The notes under the pieces: generated by a model | The model's database searches: none | Told to the model about the DNA's origin: nothing | What the model saw: the letters and a program-made list of their open reading frames with translations, nothing else | Origin: Gammaproteobacteria bacterium | Lineage (GTDB): Bacteria; Pseudomonadota; Gammaproteobacteria; Competibacterales; Competibacteraceae | Assembly: GCA_024234995.1 (NCBI GenBank) | Contig: JACKNF010000010.1 | Location: 52,344-116,343, forward strand | Length of the DNA stretch: 64,000 bases | Reading direction: 5' to 3' | Shown: in pieces, positions 19,335 to 28,448 of the stretch | How the letters are laid out: every line of letters starts with the position of its first letter | Numbering within the stretch: position 1 is the first letter of the stretch | Program-made: the position numbers and the translations under genes

Positions 19335-19928
19335 ATGCCTAAAGCTGCCGATGACGTCGCCTATCTGGCCCGCCTTCAGGACCATTATGCCCGCTGGCGG
19401 GTGCTACCGGCCTATGATGCCTTGCGGGCGGTGTTGGGTCTGGCCTCGCGTTCGGCGGTGGCCAAGGTGTTGCACCGGTTGCGCGAGGCCGGTTTTCTGG
19501 ATCGTACCCCGGACGGACGCTGGATACCGGCGAGTCCGTTCTTCGAGCGTCCCCAGGCGGATATGCCGGTCCCGGCAGGGTTACCGCTGGTAACGGCAGA
19601 TAGCGGAGATGCCCGCTCGATCGATGCCTGGCTGGTGCGTTATCCCTCGCGCACCGTGCTGATTCCAGTCACTGGCGATTCGATGATCGACGCAGGCATT
19701 CACGCGGGCGACGTGGCCGTGGTCGAGCGCGAGACGTCGGCCCGGCCCGGTGATCTGGTCATTGCGGTGATCGACAACGAATTCACGCTTAAGACCCTGG
19801 CGGTCGAAAACGGCGAGGCCGTGCTTCATCCTGCCAATCCTGCCTATCCCGTCCTGCGCCCCGGCGACCGGTTACAAATCTTCGGGGTGGTGGCCGGCTT
19901 GATTCGCAACTACCGGAGGTCCTTCTGA
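19335..19928 (+). CDS. LexA-like S24-family autoproteolytic repressor
   Basis: The product has 197 residues. A winged-helix N-terminal domain (residues 1-65; YDALRAVLGLASRSAVAKVLHRLREAGFL) is followed by a peptidase S24 dimerisation/cleavage domain. The catalytic Ser is in PVTGDSMIDAGIHAGD near residue 115 and the Lys in FTLKTL near 152. No clear Ala-Gly cleavage site stands out in the linker (residues 70-95). It lies directly behind a palindromic operator, and its stop overlaps the start of the next gene by one base. It probably represses its own operon and responds to DNA damage through RecA. This is a divergent LexA type, not the housekeeping gene for certain. Confidence 0.85.
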   Translation: MPKAADDVAYLARLQDHYARWRVLPAYDALRAVLGLASRSAVAKVLHRLREAGFLDRTPDGRWIPASPFFERPQADMPVPAGLPLVTADSGDARSIDAWLVRYPSRTVLIPVTGDSMIDAGIHAGDVAVVERETSARPGDLVIAVIDNEFTLKTLAVENGEAVLHPANPAYPVLRPGDRLQIFGVVAGLIRNYRRSF

Positions 19929-20422
19929 TGCTAACCGCTCTGGCTAAACGCCTAACCCCAGATGCATTTCCCCTCTGGCTGGACATGCTGGCAGAACCGC
20001 TGCCTGACCCGGCAGGCGGCTGGCCGTTGCTAACAACGCCTGTTCCCGCTGGATTCCCTGCCCCAGCGGATGATCAGGTCGAGCGTCGCCTGCATCTGGA
20101 CACGCACCTGATCCACAATCCGGAGGACACGTTTTTTATGCGCGTCCAGGGTGACGACCTGCACGAGCAAGGTATTCATCACGGGGATTTGCTCGTCGTG
20201 GATCGCACGGCTGCCGCCAGCACCGGCAGCCTGGTCGTGGCGGAGATCGCAGGCGCGTTCGCCCTTTGGCATGTGGGCCGCGACACCCAAGGACGGCGGG
20301 TCTTGCAATCCACCCATCCCGAAGTTCCTGACCGGCTTTTGAGCGGTCAGCCAGATGGCCAGATCTGGGGCGTGGTGCGCTGGGCAGTGCATCGGCTCTG
20401 GCCCGGACGGCTGGCATCCTGA
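19928..20422 (+). CDS. UmuD-like S24-family protein lacking the catalytic Ser and Lys
   Basis: The product has 164 residues. The fold pattern of UmuD is clear: DLNTHLIHNPEDTFFMRV-type segment, then GIHHGDLLVVDR. At the serine position, where UmuD has GDSM, this protein reads GDDL. At the lysine position (FTVKRL type) it reads FALWHV. Self-cleavage is therefore not expected. The start codon overlaps the lexA-like stop (TGATG), implying translational coupling. No umuC or other Y-family polymerase follows. It may be a regulatory partner of the upstream repressor. Note that a normal UmuD would instead be followed by UmuC. Confidence 0.8.
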   Translation: MLTALAKRLTPDAFPLWLDMLAEPLPDPAGGWPLLTTPVPAGFPAPADDQVERRLHLDTHLIHNPEDTFFMRVQGDDLHEQGIHHGDLLVVDRTAAASTGSLVVAEIAGAFALWHVGRDTQGRRVLQSTHPEVPDRLLSGQPDGQIWGVVRWAVHRLWPGRLAS

Positions 20423-20476
20423 CACGCGAGGGGTACTTCGCCTTCTCGCTCTCTCTCTTTCCAACCTGGCGAGGCA

Positions 20477-20869
20477 ATGACCATGAACGAGAATCTCATG
20501 AAACACGGTGCATTTAGCTGGAGTGAATTGATAACCCCCGATGTCAACGCCGCCCGGTCGTTCTATAGCGGGCTGTTCGGCTGGACCTTTGAAGACTTCC
20601 TCGGCGCGGGTGCGCCTTATACGCTGGTGAAAGCCGATGGTGACATGATCGGCGGGATAATGGCTCCGTCCCCGGAATGCGCCGGGATGCCGCCCGCGTG
20701 GGGCGTGTATGTCACCGTGGACGACGTGGATGCCACCGCCCGGCAGGTGGAAATGCTGGGCGGGAAACTGCTGCGTCCACCGGAGGATATTCCTGAAGTA
20801 GGCCGCTTCTGCGTCCTGCAAGACCCGCAAGGGGCCACGCTGTGCGCCATCACCTACCGGCAGCCCTAA
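20477..20869 (+). CDS. VOC-superfamily (glyoxalase/bleomycin-resistance-like) protein
   Basis: The product has 130 residues in two beta-alpha-beta-beta-beta modules: GAFSWSELITPDVNAARSFYSGLFGW, then WGVYVTVDDVDATARQVEMLGGKLL and a C-terminal DPQGATLCAI. Predicted metal ligands fit the VOC pattern (Glu near residue 14, a later acidic or Gln position). The substrate is unknown. It follows the UmuD-like gene by 54 bases with a GGCGAGG site, so it is probably in the same transcript. Confidence 0.85.
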   Translation: MTMNENLMKHGAFSWSELITPDVNAARSFYSGLFGWTFEDFLGAGAPYTLVKADGDMIGGIMAPSPECAGMPPAWGVYVTVDDVDATARQVEMLGGKLLRPPEDIPEVGRFCVLQDPQGATLCAITYRQP

Positions 20870-20888
20870 GCCGCCTGTAAGGCTCCGT

Positions 20889-21554
20889 ATGTGCGGCCGT
20901 TTCATCCAATGCACAAGCGGCGAGGCGCTGGCTGAACGCTTCCAGCTTTCAACTGTGCCGGTTTTGACGCCGCGTTATAACGTCGCGCCCCATCAATCCG
21001 TGGGCGCGATCCGGGTCACCTCCGCAGGCCACCGGACGTTTGCCGCCCTGCGCTGGGGTCTGGTACCGGCTTGGTCGCAGGAACCGCGGACGGCGTACAG
21101 CACGATCAACGCCCGCGCCGAGACCGTGGCCAGCAAACCTGCCTACCGCCAGGCGTTCCGCCGCCGCCGCTGCCTGATTCCCGCCGATGGTTTCTATGAA
21201 TGGCGCAAGATGGGCGAGCGCAAGCAACCCTACTGCATCGCCCCGGCGGATGGGCAACCGCTCGCTTTCGCCGGACTGTGGGAACGCTGGGAGCGTGATG
21301 GCCGGATTTTAGAGTCCTGCACCGTCCTGGTGACCGCCGCTAACGCCATGATCGCCGCGATCCATGACCGGATGCCGGTGATTCTAGATCTGGCCAATGA
21401 AGCCCGCTGGCTGGATCCCGCCGTGACGGATCCTGCTGCATTGCAACCTCTGCTGGTTCCGTGTCCGCCCGAGCGGCTGCGGCTGTGGCCGGTGGGAACA
21501 GCAGTGAACGCCACGCGCCAGGATGGGCCGGAATTGATGGCGGCAGTATCATGA
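20889..21554 (+). CDS. SRAP-domain protein (HMCES/YedK family)
   Basis: The product has 221 residues. It begins MCGRF, which leaves the catalytic Cys2 at the N-terminus after Met removal, as in HMCES/YedK. Other family marks are PRYNVAPHQ, RWGLVPAW, INARAETV, RRRCLIPADGFYEW with the conserved Glu, and IHDRMPVIL with the conserved His. The family cross-links to abasic sites in single-stranded DNA and shields them during replication. It lies 19 bases after the VOC gene. Its place behind LexA- and UmuD-like genes supports a DNA-damage-inducible operon. Confidence 0.92.
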   Translation: MCGRFIQCTSGEALAERFQLSTVPVLTPRYNVAPHQSVGAIRVTSAGHRTFAALRWGLVPAWSQEPRTAYSTINARAETVASKPAYRQAFRRRRCLIPADGFYEWRKMGERKQPYCIAPADGQPLAFAGLWERWERDGRILESCTVLVTAANAMIAAIHDRMPVILDLANEARWLDPAVTDPAALQPLLVPCPPERLRLWPVGTAVNATRQDGPELMAAVS

Positions 21555-22016
21555 TCCGGCCTAAACAGGCGAGGGGATGAATGGCAGTCATCCGGCAAAA
21601 TTCTCGCGTTGCCACCGCAGTAGGCTCGATTTCTCACCCAAAGCCTGCCGCTGATATGAGGGAATGTGTTCTGCTGCTGCACGGCGAGGGGCATCTAAAG
21701 AATAATGGCGGGTCCGGGCGGTTGCTGGGTGAGAAACAACTTAGTTAGATGATGGTATAAACATTGCTCTTTCGATCCGGGGAGCCACCGCCCTGTCGCC
21801 TGCGACGCACTGACCCACCGCCTTCTTTCATTTGCAGAACGCCCTTTCTAAAGTAAAACGTGTATTTGAGTACCCGCCGATTGAGTCCCGCGTGATCAAC
21901 AGCTACCCCTCATTCTTCCAGCATCTCTAAAATCCGGCACCCATACAAAATCCTTTGATGACATTATTCGCGGCTATCAGCCATTATTGATTTAGCTATA
22001 ACGTGGGTAATAAACA
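21555..22016. other. Intergenic region without recognised gene
   Basis: A 460-base gap between the SRAP gene and the response regulator. I see no credible coding frame, RNA gene or strong terminator. The last 60 bases are AT-richer (TTTAGCTATAACG) and probably hold the promoter of the response regulator. Confidence 0.5.
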
Positions 22017-22694
22017 ATGCGTATCCTCCTGGTTGACGATCACACGCTGTTCCGCGAAGCGCTTTTGCATGTGCTCAGACAATTCGACGGCGCAGCCGTG
22101 GTGATCGAGGCATCCACCGCCAAGGAAGCAATCCGTCTGGCCACCCATTATCACGACCTGGACTTGATTCTGCTGGATTTGACCATGCCAGATCTGAATG
22201 GCTTATCCGCCCTGCCTGAATTGCATGGGCTAAGACCCGCCGTGCCCCTGGTGATCCTATCCGCCTCGGAGGAACCCGCTGCAGTCCGCCAAGCGTTGGA
22301 GGCAGGCGCAATGGGATATATTCCGAAGTCCTGCAGCAGCCATGAGATGATCGCGGCCTTGCGCCTGGTGCTGGCAGGCGAGGTATATATTCCACCCGGC
22401 CTGCTGGCGGCCCTGGAGGCATTGACCATCGCGTCAGCTCAAATCGCCACACCGCAGCAGTCTGCCAGGGAGGAGGGCATCGCTGGACTGACTCCCCGGC
22501 AAGCGGAGGTGTTGCGTCTGATGGGGCAAGGTTTGTCCAATAAGGGAATTTGCAAGCGTCTGAACTTGGCGGAAGGCACGGTCAAACTGCACGTAACCGC
22601 CATCATGCGGGCGCTAAATACCGGCAACCGCACCCAAACAGTGATCGAGGCCGCCCGGCGAGGGTTGATATCGGCCACTGATCCGGGGCGTTAA
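22017..22694 (+). CDS. NarL/LuxR-type response regulator
   Basis: The product has 225 residues. The receiver domain has acidic residues VDDH near 6-9, the phospho-acceptor Asp in LILLDLTMPDLNG near residue 53, Ser in LVILSAS and Lys in GYIPKS. The C-terminal LuxR helix-turn-helix (LTPRQAEVLRLMGQGLSNKGICKRLNLAEGTVKLHVTAIMRAL) is near residues 155-200. It is convergent with the hybrid kinase and overlaps its 3' end by 4 bases. A regulator beside an orphan-looking kinase suggests they form a pair. Confidence 0.92.
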   Translation: MRILLVDDHTLFREALLHVLRQFDGAAVVIEASTAKEAIRLATHYHDLDLILLDLTMPDLNGLSALPELHGLRPAVPLVILSASEEPAAVRQALEAGAMGYIPKSCSSHEMIAALRLVLAGEVYIPPGLLAALEALTIASAQIATPQQSAREEGIAGLTPRQAEVLRLMGQGLSNKGICKRLNLAEGTVKLHVTAIMRALNTGNRTQTVIEAARRGLISATDPGR

Positions 22695-24850
22695 TTCAGC
22701 GATTCGCGTTCATGCCGGCGAATCAGGTGGCGCAAGACGCCACGCAATTTGGCGGGCTGAACCGGCTTATGCAGCAGAGGATAGCCGCTGGCTTCCGCCT
22801 CGCGTAGATGGTCGGGAGAGGTATCGCCGGTAATGACCAGGGTGGGCACATAGCGGCGCAGGTTCTTTTGCAGGATTTCCACGGCTTCGAGACCGGAGAG
22901 ATCGCCGCGCAGACGATAATCCACGATCAGCAATTCGGGAGGCAGCGAACTGGTTTTCAGTTTTTCCTGGGCTTCCTCCAGGGAGGCGGCTTTGATGACA
23001 GTGCAACCCCACCGTTGCAACAACCCTTCCATCGCTTCCAGCACGGCACTGTCGTCGTCCAGTATCAGTATCTGGCGATCTTGCAGTTCCCGGCCAGCGA
23101 TGACCGCTGGCGAGGAGGCAAGGCAGGACGTGGATTCCTGAGCGATGGGCAGCGTGATGGAGAAACAGGAACCGCGCCCCAGATGGGAGCGAACCGTGAT
23201 TTGATGCCCCAGCAAAGCAGCCAGCCGTTTGACGATGGCCAGGCCCAATCCCAATCCCTGATGCCGATCCCGCTCCGGATTGCCCAACTGATGGAATTCC
23301 AGGAAGATGTTTTCCAGTTGATCATTAGGGATGCCGGGGCCGGTATCGTGGACCTCGATGCGCAGCTTGTCACCGAGACGGCGGGCGCCCACCAGGACGC
23401 GGCCATTTTGGGTGTAGCGCAGAGCATTGGAAATCAGATTTCTCAGGATCCGCTCCAGCATGGCAGGATCGCTCTGAACAATGACCGGGCTGGGACGCAT
23501 CCGCAAGACATTACTGGTTTCCCGGATGGCAGATCGATGCTCGGTTTCGGAGCGCTTGAACAAGCGCCGCTCCACGAGGACCCCGAAGGGATTGACGCCA
23601 TGAGATTGATATTCGGTCGCTAACCGCTTGAACAGGCCCGCCACCATCACGGGACCGACATGAGGATGGACCACCCCGGCGTCCAGCTTGGAAATGTCCA
23701 GCAGGGCGTTGAGCATGGTATCGATGGCCTCGATTGAATCCTCGATCTGTTTGATCAGCGGCGCGGTTTCCGGATTGCGGACCCGCTCCACCAGATTGGC
23801 GAAAAACAGACCCAGCGCATGAATGGGTTGGCGTAGATCGTGGCTGGCGGTTGCCAGAAAGCGGGTTTTTGCCGCATTGGCCCGTTCGGCTTCCTGGCGG
23901 GCCAGATCCAGCGCTTCCTCGCGGTGCTTGAGCTCGCTGATATCGGTATAGGTCAGCACCCAGCCGCCATCGGGCATGGTGTTTTGCCGGATTTCAATGA
24001 TGGCGCCATCTGCACGCCGATACTCGGTCTGTTTCTGTTGAATTTGCGTTAAGGGCGGATCGGCGGCGCTCAGTACCGTGTTGAAATTCTGACCGGCTGC
24101 GATTTGATACTGGCCGAGTCCGAGCAGATCTAGAAAATGCCGATTCCACATCCGCAACTGGCATTCCCGGTCAACCAGGCTGATCCCCTGCTGGATATGT
24201 TGCAGGGTGCTTTCCAGCAAGGCGGATTTCTCTTCGGTCTCGCGGCGCAGGGCGGTGTTTTCGAAGCGCAGCCGTAAGGAATGATTGAGCGTTTTGTAGA
24301 CATTTCTGGCATAGAACAAGCTTGCCGCCAGATTCAAGCTCACCAGCAGGGCGATCTCGGCGCCGAGAATCCCTCCTCGCAACAGCAAGACCGTGGTCAG
24401 CGAAAGCAATACCAGCACTGAAGCAAAATGAGCCGGCGGATAAGACACCACGGCCATCAGGGCCTGAGCGTTCAACCCAACCAGGATAACAGTGATAATA
24501 ACCAGATTCGCCGGTTGCGCCGGGTCCAGGAACAAGACCGGAACGATTCCCCAGGCCAGAGCGAAAATCCAAGATAACGCGGTGGCGGCCGCTCCCCAAC
24601 GCGGCATGGTTTCCAAAGCGGGCTGGCACCGCTGGTAGGCATGCATCAAAACCCACCGGGCCAATGTCAAGCAATAGATCACAGCCAGCCAAACCAGCAG
24701 CAAGGAATGAGACGCCTTATTCCAAAGCAGAGAGACCAGCAGGGTGCCAAAGAGGGTATGGAGAATAATGGCGATCGGGACCGAGCGGAACAGGGTCCCG
24801 ATAAGCTCGGCTTGAATTTCAGCGCGGGTGATGGCGTTGCCAGGACTCAT
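22691..24850 (-). CDS. Hybrid histidine kinase (membrane, PAS, HisKA, HATPase, receiver)
   Basis: The product has 719 residues. About six hydrophobic helices occupy residues 20-200. A PAS domain follows (about 215-310; GISLVDRECQLRMWN, WVLTYTDISELKHRE), then HisKA with the phospho-accepting His in FLATASHDLRQPIHALGLF near 340. The ATPase N, G1 and G2 boxes include RNLISNALRYTQNGRV, VHDTGPGIPND and GLGLGLAIVKRLA. A C-terminal receiver carries ILILDDDSAVLEAM and LLIVDYRL. The pattern resembles PAS-4-type hybrid kinases that work with NarL-type regulators. It starts only 47 bases after the FecR-domain gene, so it may be the last gene of that operon. Confidence 0.92.
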   Translation of the reverse strand: MSPGNAITRAEIQAELIGTLFRSVPIAIILHTLFGTLLVSLLWNKASHSLLLVWLAVIYCLTLARWVLMHAYQRCQPALETMPRWGAAATALSWIFALAWGIVPVLFLDPAQPANLVIITVILVGLNAQALMAVVSYPPAHFASVLVLLSLTTVLLLRGGILGAEIALLVSLNLAASLFYARNVYKTLNHSLRLRFENTALRRETEEKSALLESTLQHIQQGISLVDRECQLRMWNRHFLDLLGLGQYQIAAGQNFNTVLSAADPPLTQIQQKQTEYRRADGAIIEIRQNTMPDGGWVLTYTDISELKHREEALDLARQEAERANAAKTRFLATASHDLRQPIHALGLFFANLVERVRNPETAPLIKQIEDSIEAIDTMLNALLDISKLDAGVVHPHVGPVMVAGLFKRLATEYQSHGVNPFGVLVERRLFKRSETEHRSAIRETSNVLRMRPSPVIVQSDPAMLERILRNLISNALRYTQNGRVLVGARRLGDKLRIEVHDTGPGIPNDQLENIFLEFHQLGNPERDRHQGLGLGLAIVKRLAALLGHQITVRSHLGRGSCFSITLPIAQESTSCLASSPAVIAGRELQDRQILILDDDSAVLEAMEGLLQRWGCTVIKAASLEEAQEKLKTSSLPPELLIVDYRLRGDLSGLEAVEILQKNLRRYVPTLVITGDTSPDHLREAEASGYPLLHKPVQPAKLRGVLRHLIRRHERESLN

Positions 24851-24897
24851 GATGCGATCAAGCTATGCTGGAAGTGTTCAAGGAACCGTCACCGGTT

Positions 24898-25767
24898 TCA
24901 ATAAACAGTGTCATGACTCGGTTCTGGATCGGGCCTGCGGGGCGGCTGCTCTGGCCTTGGGTATCGATCGGTTCCTTGGCGAGAAGGACTGAAGTTAAAA
25001 TAAAAATGGAAAGGTGGAGGACGATCATCTTGATAATCCTTGGTGAGGGGTTGAGATTCGTGAGTCAGCCGGTCGATTTGGCTAATCCAATACCTCATCT
25101 TATTTAATTCGCGTTGCGGCGCCAGCATCATTCTTGTATAGCGGGATCTGCGGCGAGTCACATTTTGTCTATCGGCGGTCACCAATAGCGGTCTCCAATA
25201 ATTCCGCTTAGAGGCTACCTGGACGCGCCCTTCCAAAACCGTGCAAAGGGTGTTTCCGTTTGGAGAGACTTTCATGACCCATCCGGTGCCCTCGGCTCCT
25301 GCGGTCACAAATTCCGTGTCCACCTGAAAGGCGCCCTTTACTCTGACAAACAGTTCACCGGCAAAAGCGAAAATCGAGCCGATTCTGACATGACTGCCGG
25401 ATCGTAAGTACAATTGCGATCCATTTGGAAAACGGATTGCTACAGCAGATTCTGGACCGGTCCAGATTTCATCGCCTCGATCCAAGTACAAATTTGGCGC
25501 GATATCCAGATACCTGTTTCCGCGTAAAATCCTGACCTGCCGCCATTCTTTGGCAGTGGCTATTCGATATTCCGGCGGGTCCGCGGATCGATCTTCGGTC
25601 AAGATTCCATAAAGAACCGGCCTTGCTGGATTATCCTGATAGGCGTGCCCAACCAGTGGCGCCATGCAACCGATCAGGCCGATCAAGAACCCCGCTGGGA
25701 TACAATGGAGCACGATATAAAATAAAGCCGTCTTCATTTTCGAGAATACGGTATTTTTGGTGCTCAT
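24898..25767 (-). CDS. FecR-domain protein with N-terminal membrane anchor
   Basis: The product has 289 residues from the ATG at 25767, chosen because AAGGAGAGG lies 8 bases upstream and the start overlaps the CHAT-CHASE2 stop (ATGA). Longer frames exist upstream. Residues 15-45 are hydrophobic (signal anchor). A FecR-type beta domain spans about residues 85-190 (LYLDRGDEIWTGPESAVAIRFPNGSQLYLRSG, VKGAFQVDTEFVTAGAEGTGWVM). The C-terminus is Arg/Pro-rich. The domain is usually periplasmic and senses or transmits envelope signals. FecR-domain proteins commonly accompany CHASE2 proteins, which fits the coupling here. Confidence 0.85.
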   Translation of the reverse strand: MSTKNTVFSKMKTALFYIVLHCIPAGFLIGLIGCMAPLVGHAYQDNPARPVLYGILTEDRSADPPEYRIATAKEWRQVRILRGNRYLDIAPNLYLDRGDEIWTGPESAVAIRFPNGSQLYLRSGSHVRIGSIFAFAGELFVRVKGAFQVDTEFVTAGAEGTGWVMKVSPNGNTLCTVLEGRVQVASKRNYWRPLLVTADRQNVTRRRSRYTRMMLAPQRELNKMRYWISQIDRLTHESQPLTKDYQDDRPPPFHFYFNFSPSRQGTDRYPRPEQPPRRPDPEPSHDTVY

Positions 25768-28238
25768 TGAAACCCTCTCCTTTTCACGATTCCGGCAGTC
25801 CAATAGGAAACCCAAAAAGCCAATATATCGTAAACCGTATTTAAAATAATACGATAAGCTTGGAATATATAGCTTGCAATCGCGAAATAGACCAGAAAAA
25901 GTATTATTGAGATTCCTATTCGAAAAATTAGAGAGGGGAGCCGGGTTTGGAGTCTCGCCAGCCCACCCATTAATCCAAGAACGAGCATCGTAAAAAACTG
26001 CCATTGACTGCTGAGAGGCTGTATAGTTTTGCCACTCAGAAGCGATTGAATAATGGCGAAATGCAACTCAATCCCATAATGTTCTTCCGCTGTCAATCCT
26101 TTTAAAACCGGAAATAGATCCTCTTTTCGCTCGATACCGATCAATACGATCTTGTTATTAAAACGGTCTAGCTGATTGCGATCTGGGTGGTTGATAATCA
26201 ATTCATAGCGAGTTTTTGATCGTAAATTCCCTGGACTGTCAAGCCACGAAGCATCAATGATGCTGCTGGCGGATATATCCTGCTTGCCGATAGCGGGGCA
26301 AGCCGGTTGCTCCCACTGAACCGGATTGACTTCAGAAATAAAAAATGTGTTCGCAATGTGCTGAGTAACCGGGTTGAGTAAATTGATTTCTGAAATGCTT
26401 CGATTGACGACAATCTTCTGTTCCAGAAAAGCCGCGCTGATTTCCAGAGCCAGAGAATGCAAAATCTGTGTTTGACCGGCTTTCTTGATAACCAATGGGG
26501 CGATTTGCGATGTGCCCCACTTCTTGCCAATACAGAGAAGGCCGGATTTGACGCCTGCGTCCTTGAATATTTGAATCAATTCAGGTTGTCCATCGCCAAG
26601 GGCGCGAAAGCCGGCAACAACCGTGGCATGGCGATCGCGGGCGCGCGCAACAGCGTCTGCAAACTCCTGGTCGTAGGCGCTGGGTTCTTCAAAAAACAAA
26701 TCGAAGGCGATCACTTTCGCGCCCGCTTGCGAAAGACGATCGATCAGGATGGCATGTTCACGGCGCCAATCCCTGCCGAATGGCTTTCCGATCTCTTTCT
26801 CAGTCTGACCGTCGATGGTGACAAGCGCCACAGGATGACCGGCTGGCCGTTCGAAAAATGCGCTGGCCAGCCACATGGCATAGCTTTCAATCCGGACCGC
26901 TGGCGGCAAGAAATCAAAAAGTTGAATCCAGGAAAGGAAGAATGCAAAAAGAGACGTGCCGGTCGCGATCGCATAGAGAATCCGGCGTAACTTGATTTTC
27001 TGCTTGAGCCGATTCAGCTCGGCAATGTTCTGATCAAGCGCCGTTTTCGATTTTACGCCGGGATGCTTCTGGTTATCCTGTTCCCAGAATTTGATATTCT
27101 GTTCGTGAGTTTTTATCGCCAATTCAGTACGATGAGAAGCGTCATTGCTCAGTAAATCCCGTATCGGATCACCAGTCACTATGTTGAACAGCAGGCCTTC
27201 GCTGGCGCGCATGAAAAGCACTGGCGCGCCGATGTCGCGCTCTCCGGGAAATTTGATCAGCAAATGGTTTCTGGCATGGCTTACCGCAAATTCCACTCTG
27301 CCCTGGGCGCGGCCTTTAAATAAGGAATGATAAAATTGCTGGCTGAATACAATGGCAGCTTCGTCGTAGATGGCAAATTGCATGGCAATCACCGCCGGAA
27401 TACTTTGCTTTACCAGTCGATAGGCCATGCCAGCCATGGGTGTAGAGAGCGAGGTTTCCGCGCCCTTGCAGGAATTTAGAAATACCAATTTCAATGTTGG
27501 ATGATTCGCCAAAAGACTGGCGAACTGACTGTCGTCAATGTAGTCACGATCTCCGTCTTCGGTATTCAGCTGCAGGAATGCCTGGCCGTTCTCGAACTCG
27601 CCGTGGCCGATAAAGTGGAGCAGGTGAAAACGTTCTTCCAACAGCGCATCGCTGATTCTGGTAGTGGTGACTCTGCCTTCGAGGCAGGTCAGTTGAACAT
27701 GCTTGTCCAGACCCGCCAGAATCCGGAGCAGGTTTGTTTTTTCATGGGCGGCATCGAGATCGGGGCTGTCCGGGATCACAACCAGCATTTTGAGGGGTAA
27801 AGCCACCTCCAGGTTTTCTATCGGCTCGAAAATCTCCAGATACCGGACAATGGGATATTTTATCGAAGTTCCGAGAAAACATTCCTTCTGCGGCCAATAC
27901 AGAAATTCCCACGGCAAGACGATGAGTTCGGGCGCCTCGATGCGCAAACGAATCCGGATCCCCTGCTCCCGGTCGCGCGGGGATTGCGCCACCGATTGCT
28001 CAAAGAGCAGCGCTACCTGGCCGCCAAATAGCAACTGGTAGAGCTGGCCGCCGAAATCGATGAGCTTGGCCGGACTGGCATCGCGCATGGCCAGCTCGTT
28101 CCGGGATTGCTCAATACGGTGCCGGTAGGGGTCGAGCGATATGAGTTCACGAACCTCGCCCATCGGTGAGGCCGCGCGCACGGGATACCGGTCTTCAATC
28201 CTAGAGTCGAGCCAAAGATCGAAGTTAATGTATTTCAT
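25764..28238 (-). CDS. CHAT (caspase-like) - CHASE2 membrane sensor protein
   Basis: The product has 824 residues from the ATG at 28238 (MKYINFDLWLDSR). An extension to 28361 is possible. Residues about 90-360 form a CHAT caspase-like domain with the dyad His in LLHFIGHGEFE near 211 and Cys in FLNSCKGAE near 256. A membrane helix lies near 395-420, followed by a CHASE2 extracytoplasmic sensor (VALVTIDGQTEKEIGKPFGRDW, IAFDLFFEEPSAY, IVLIGIERKEDLFP). Two or three membrane helices close the protein. This puts a cysteine protease under control of an envelope sensor. The substrate is unknown; neighbouring proteins are candidates. It is translationally coupled to the FecR-domain gene. Confidence 0.88.
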   Translation of the reverse strand: MKYINFDLWLDSRIEDRYPVRAASPMGEVRELISLDPYRHRIEQSRNELAMRDASPAKLIDFGGQLYQLLFGGQVALLFEQSVAQSPRDREQGIRIRLRIEAPELIVLPWEFLYWPQKECFLGTSIKYPIVRYLEIFEPIENLEVALPLKMLVVIPDSPDLDAAHEKTNLLRILAGLDKHVQLTCLEGRVTTTRISDALLEERFHLLHFIGHGEFENGQAFLQLNTEDGDRDYIDDSQFASLLANHPTLKLVFLNSCKGAETSLSTPMAGMAYRLVKQSIPAVIAMQFAIYDEAAIVFSQQFYHSLFKGRAQGRVEFAVSHARNHLLIKFPGERDIGAPVLFMRASEGLLFNIVTGDPIRDLLSNDASHRTELAIKTHEQNIKFWEQDNQKHPGVKSKTALDQNIAELNRLKQKIKLRRILYAIATGTSLFAFFLSWIQLFDFLPPAVRIESYAMWLASAFFERPAGHPVALVTIDGQTEKEIGKPFGRDWRREHAILIDRLSQAGAKVIAFDLFFEEPSAYDQEFADAVARARDRHATVVAGFRALGDGQPELIQIFKDAGVKSGLLCIGKKWGTSQIAPLVIKKAGQTQILHSLALEISAAFLEQKIVVNRSISEINLLNPVTQHIANTFFISEVNPVQWEQPACPAIGKQDISASSIIDASWLDSPGNLRSKTRYELIINHPDRNQLDRFNNKIVLIGIERKEDLFPVLKGLTAEEHYGIELHFAIIQSLLSGKTIQPLSSQWQFFTMLVLGLMGGLARLQTRLPSLIFRIGISIILFLVYFAIASYIFQAYRIILNTVYDILAFWVSYWTAGIVKRRGFQ

Positions 28239-28448
28239 GAGCGATGGGCAGGCCGTGTTACCGGCGCGGTTTTCATACCAAAACCCCGAATGCGTATCGA
28301 TTGATAAAGAGGCCGGGGCCAATGACGATGCCATGCATCTTGCCGGGTTTGGAGAAATCAATCATCTTCCGTACCCGTCTCTTCATGCAGGTCCATAGGG
28401 TGAGGCGCCTTCGTTCGATCCTTCGGGTATTCGCCCTGCCGGCCCGCC

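Noticed and set aside
19928..20422. Genuine UmuD of a polymerase V operon
   Set aside because: The catalytic Ser and Lys are absent and no umuC follows.
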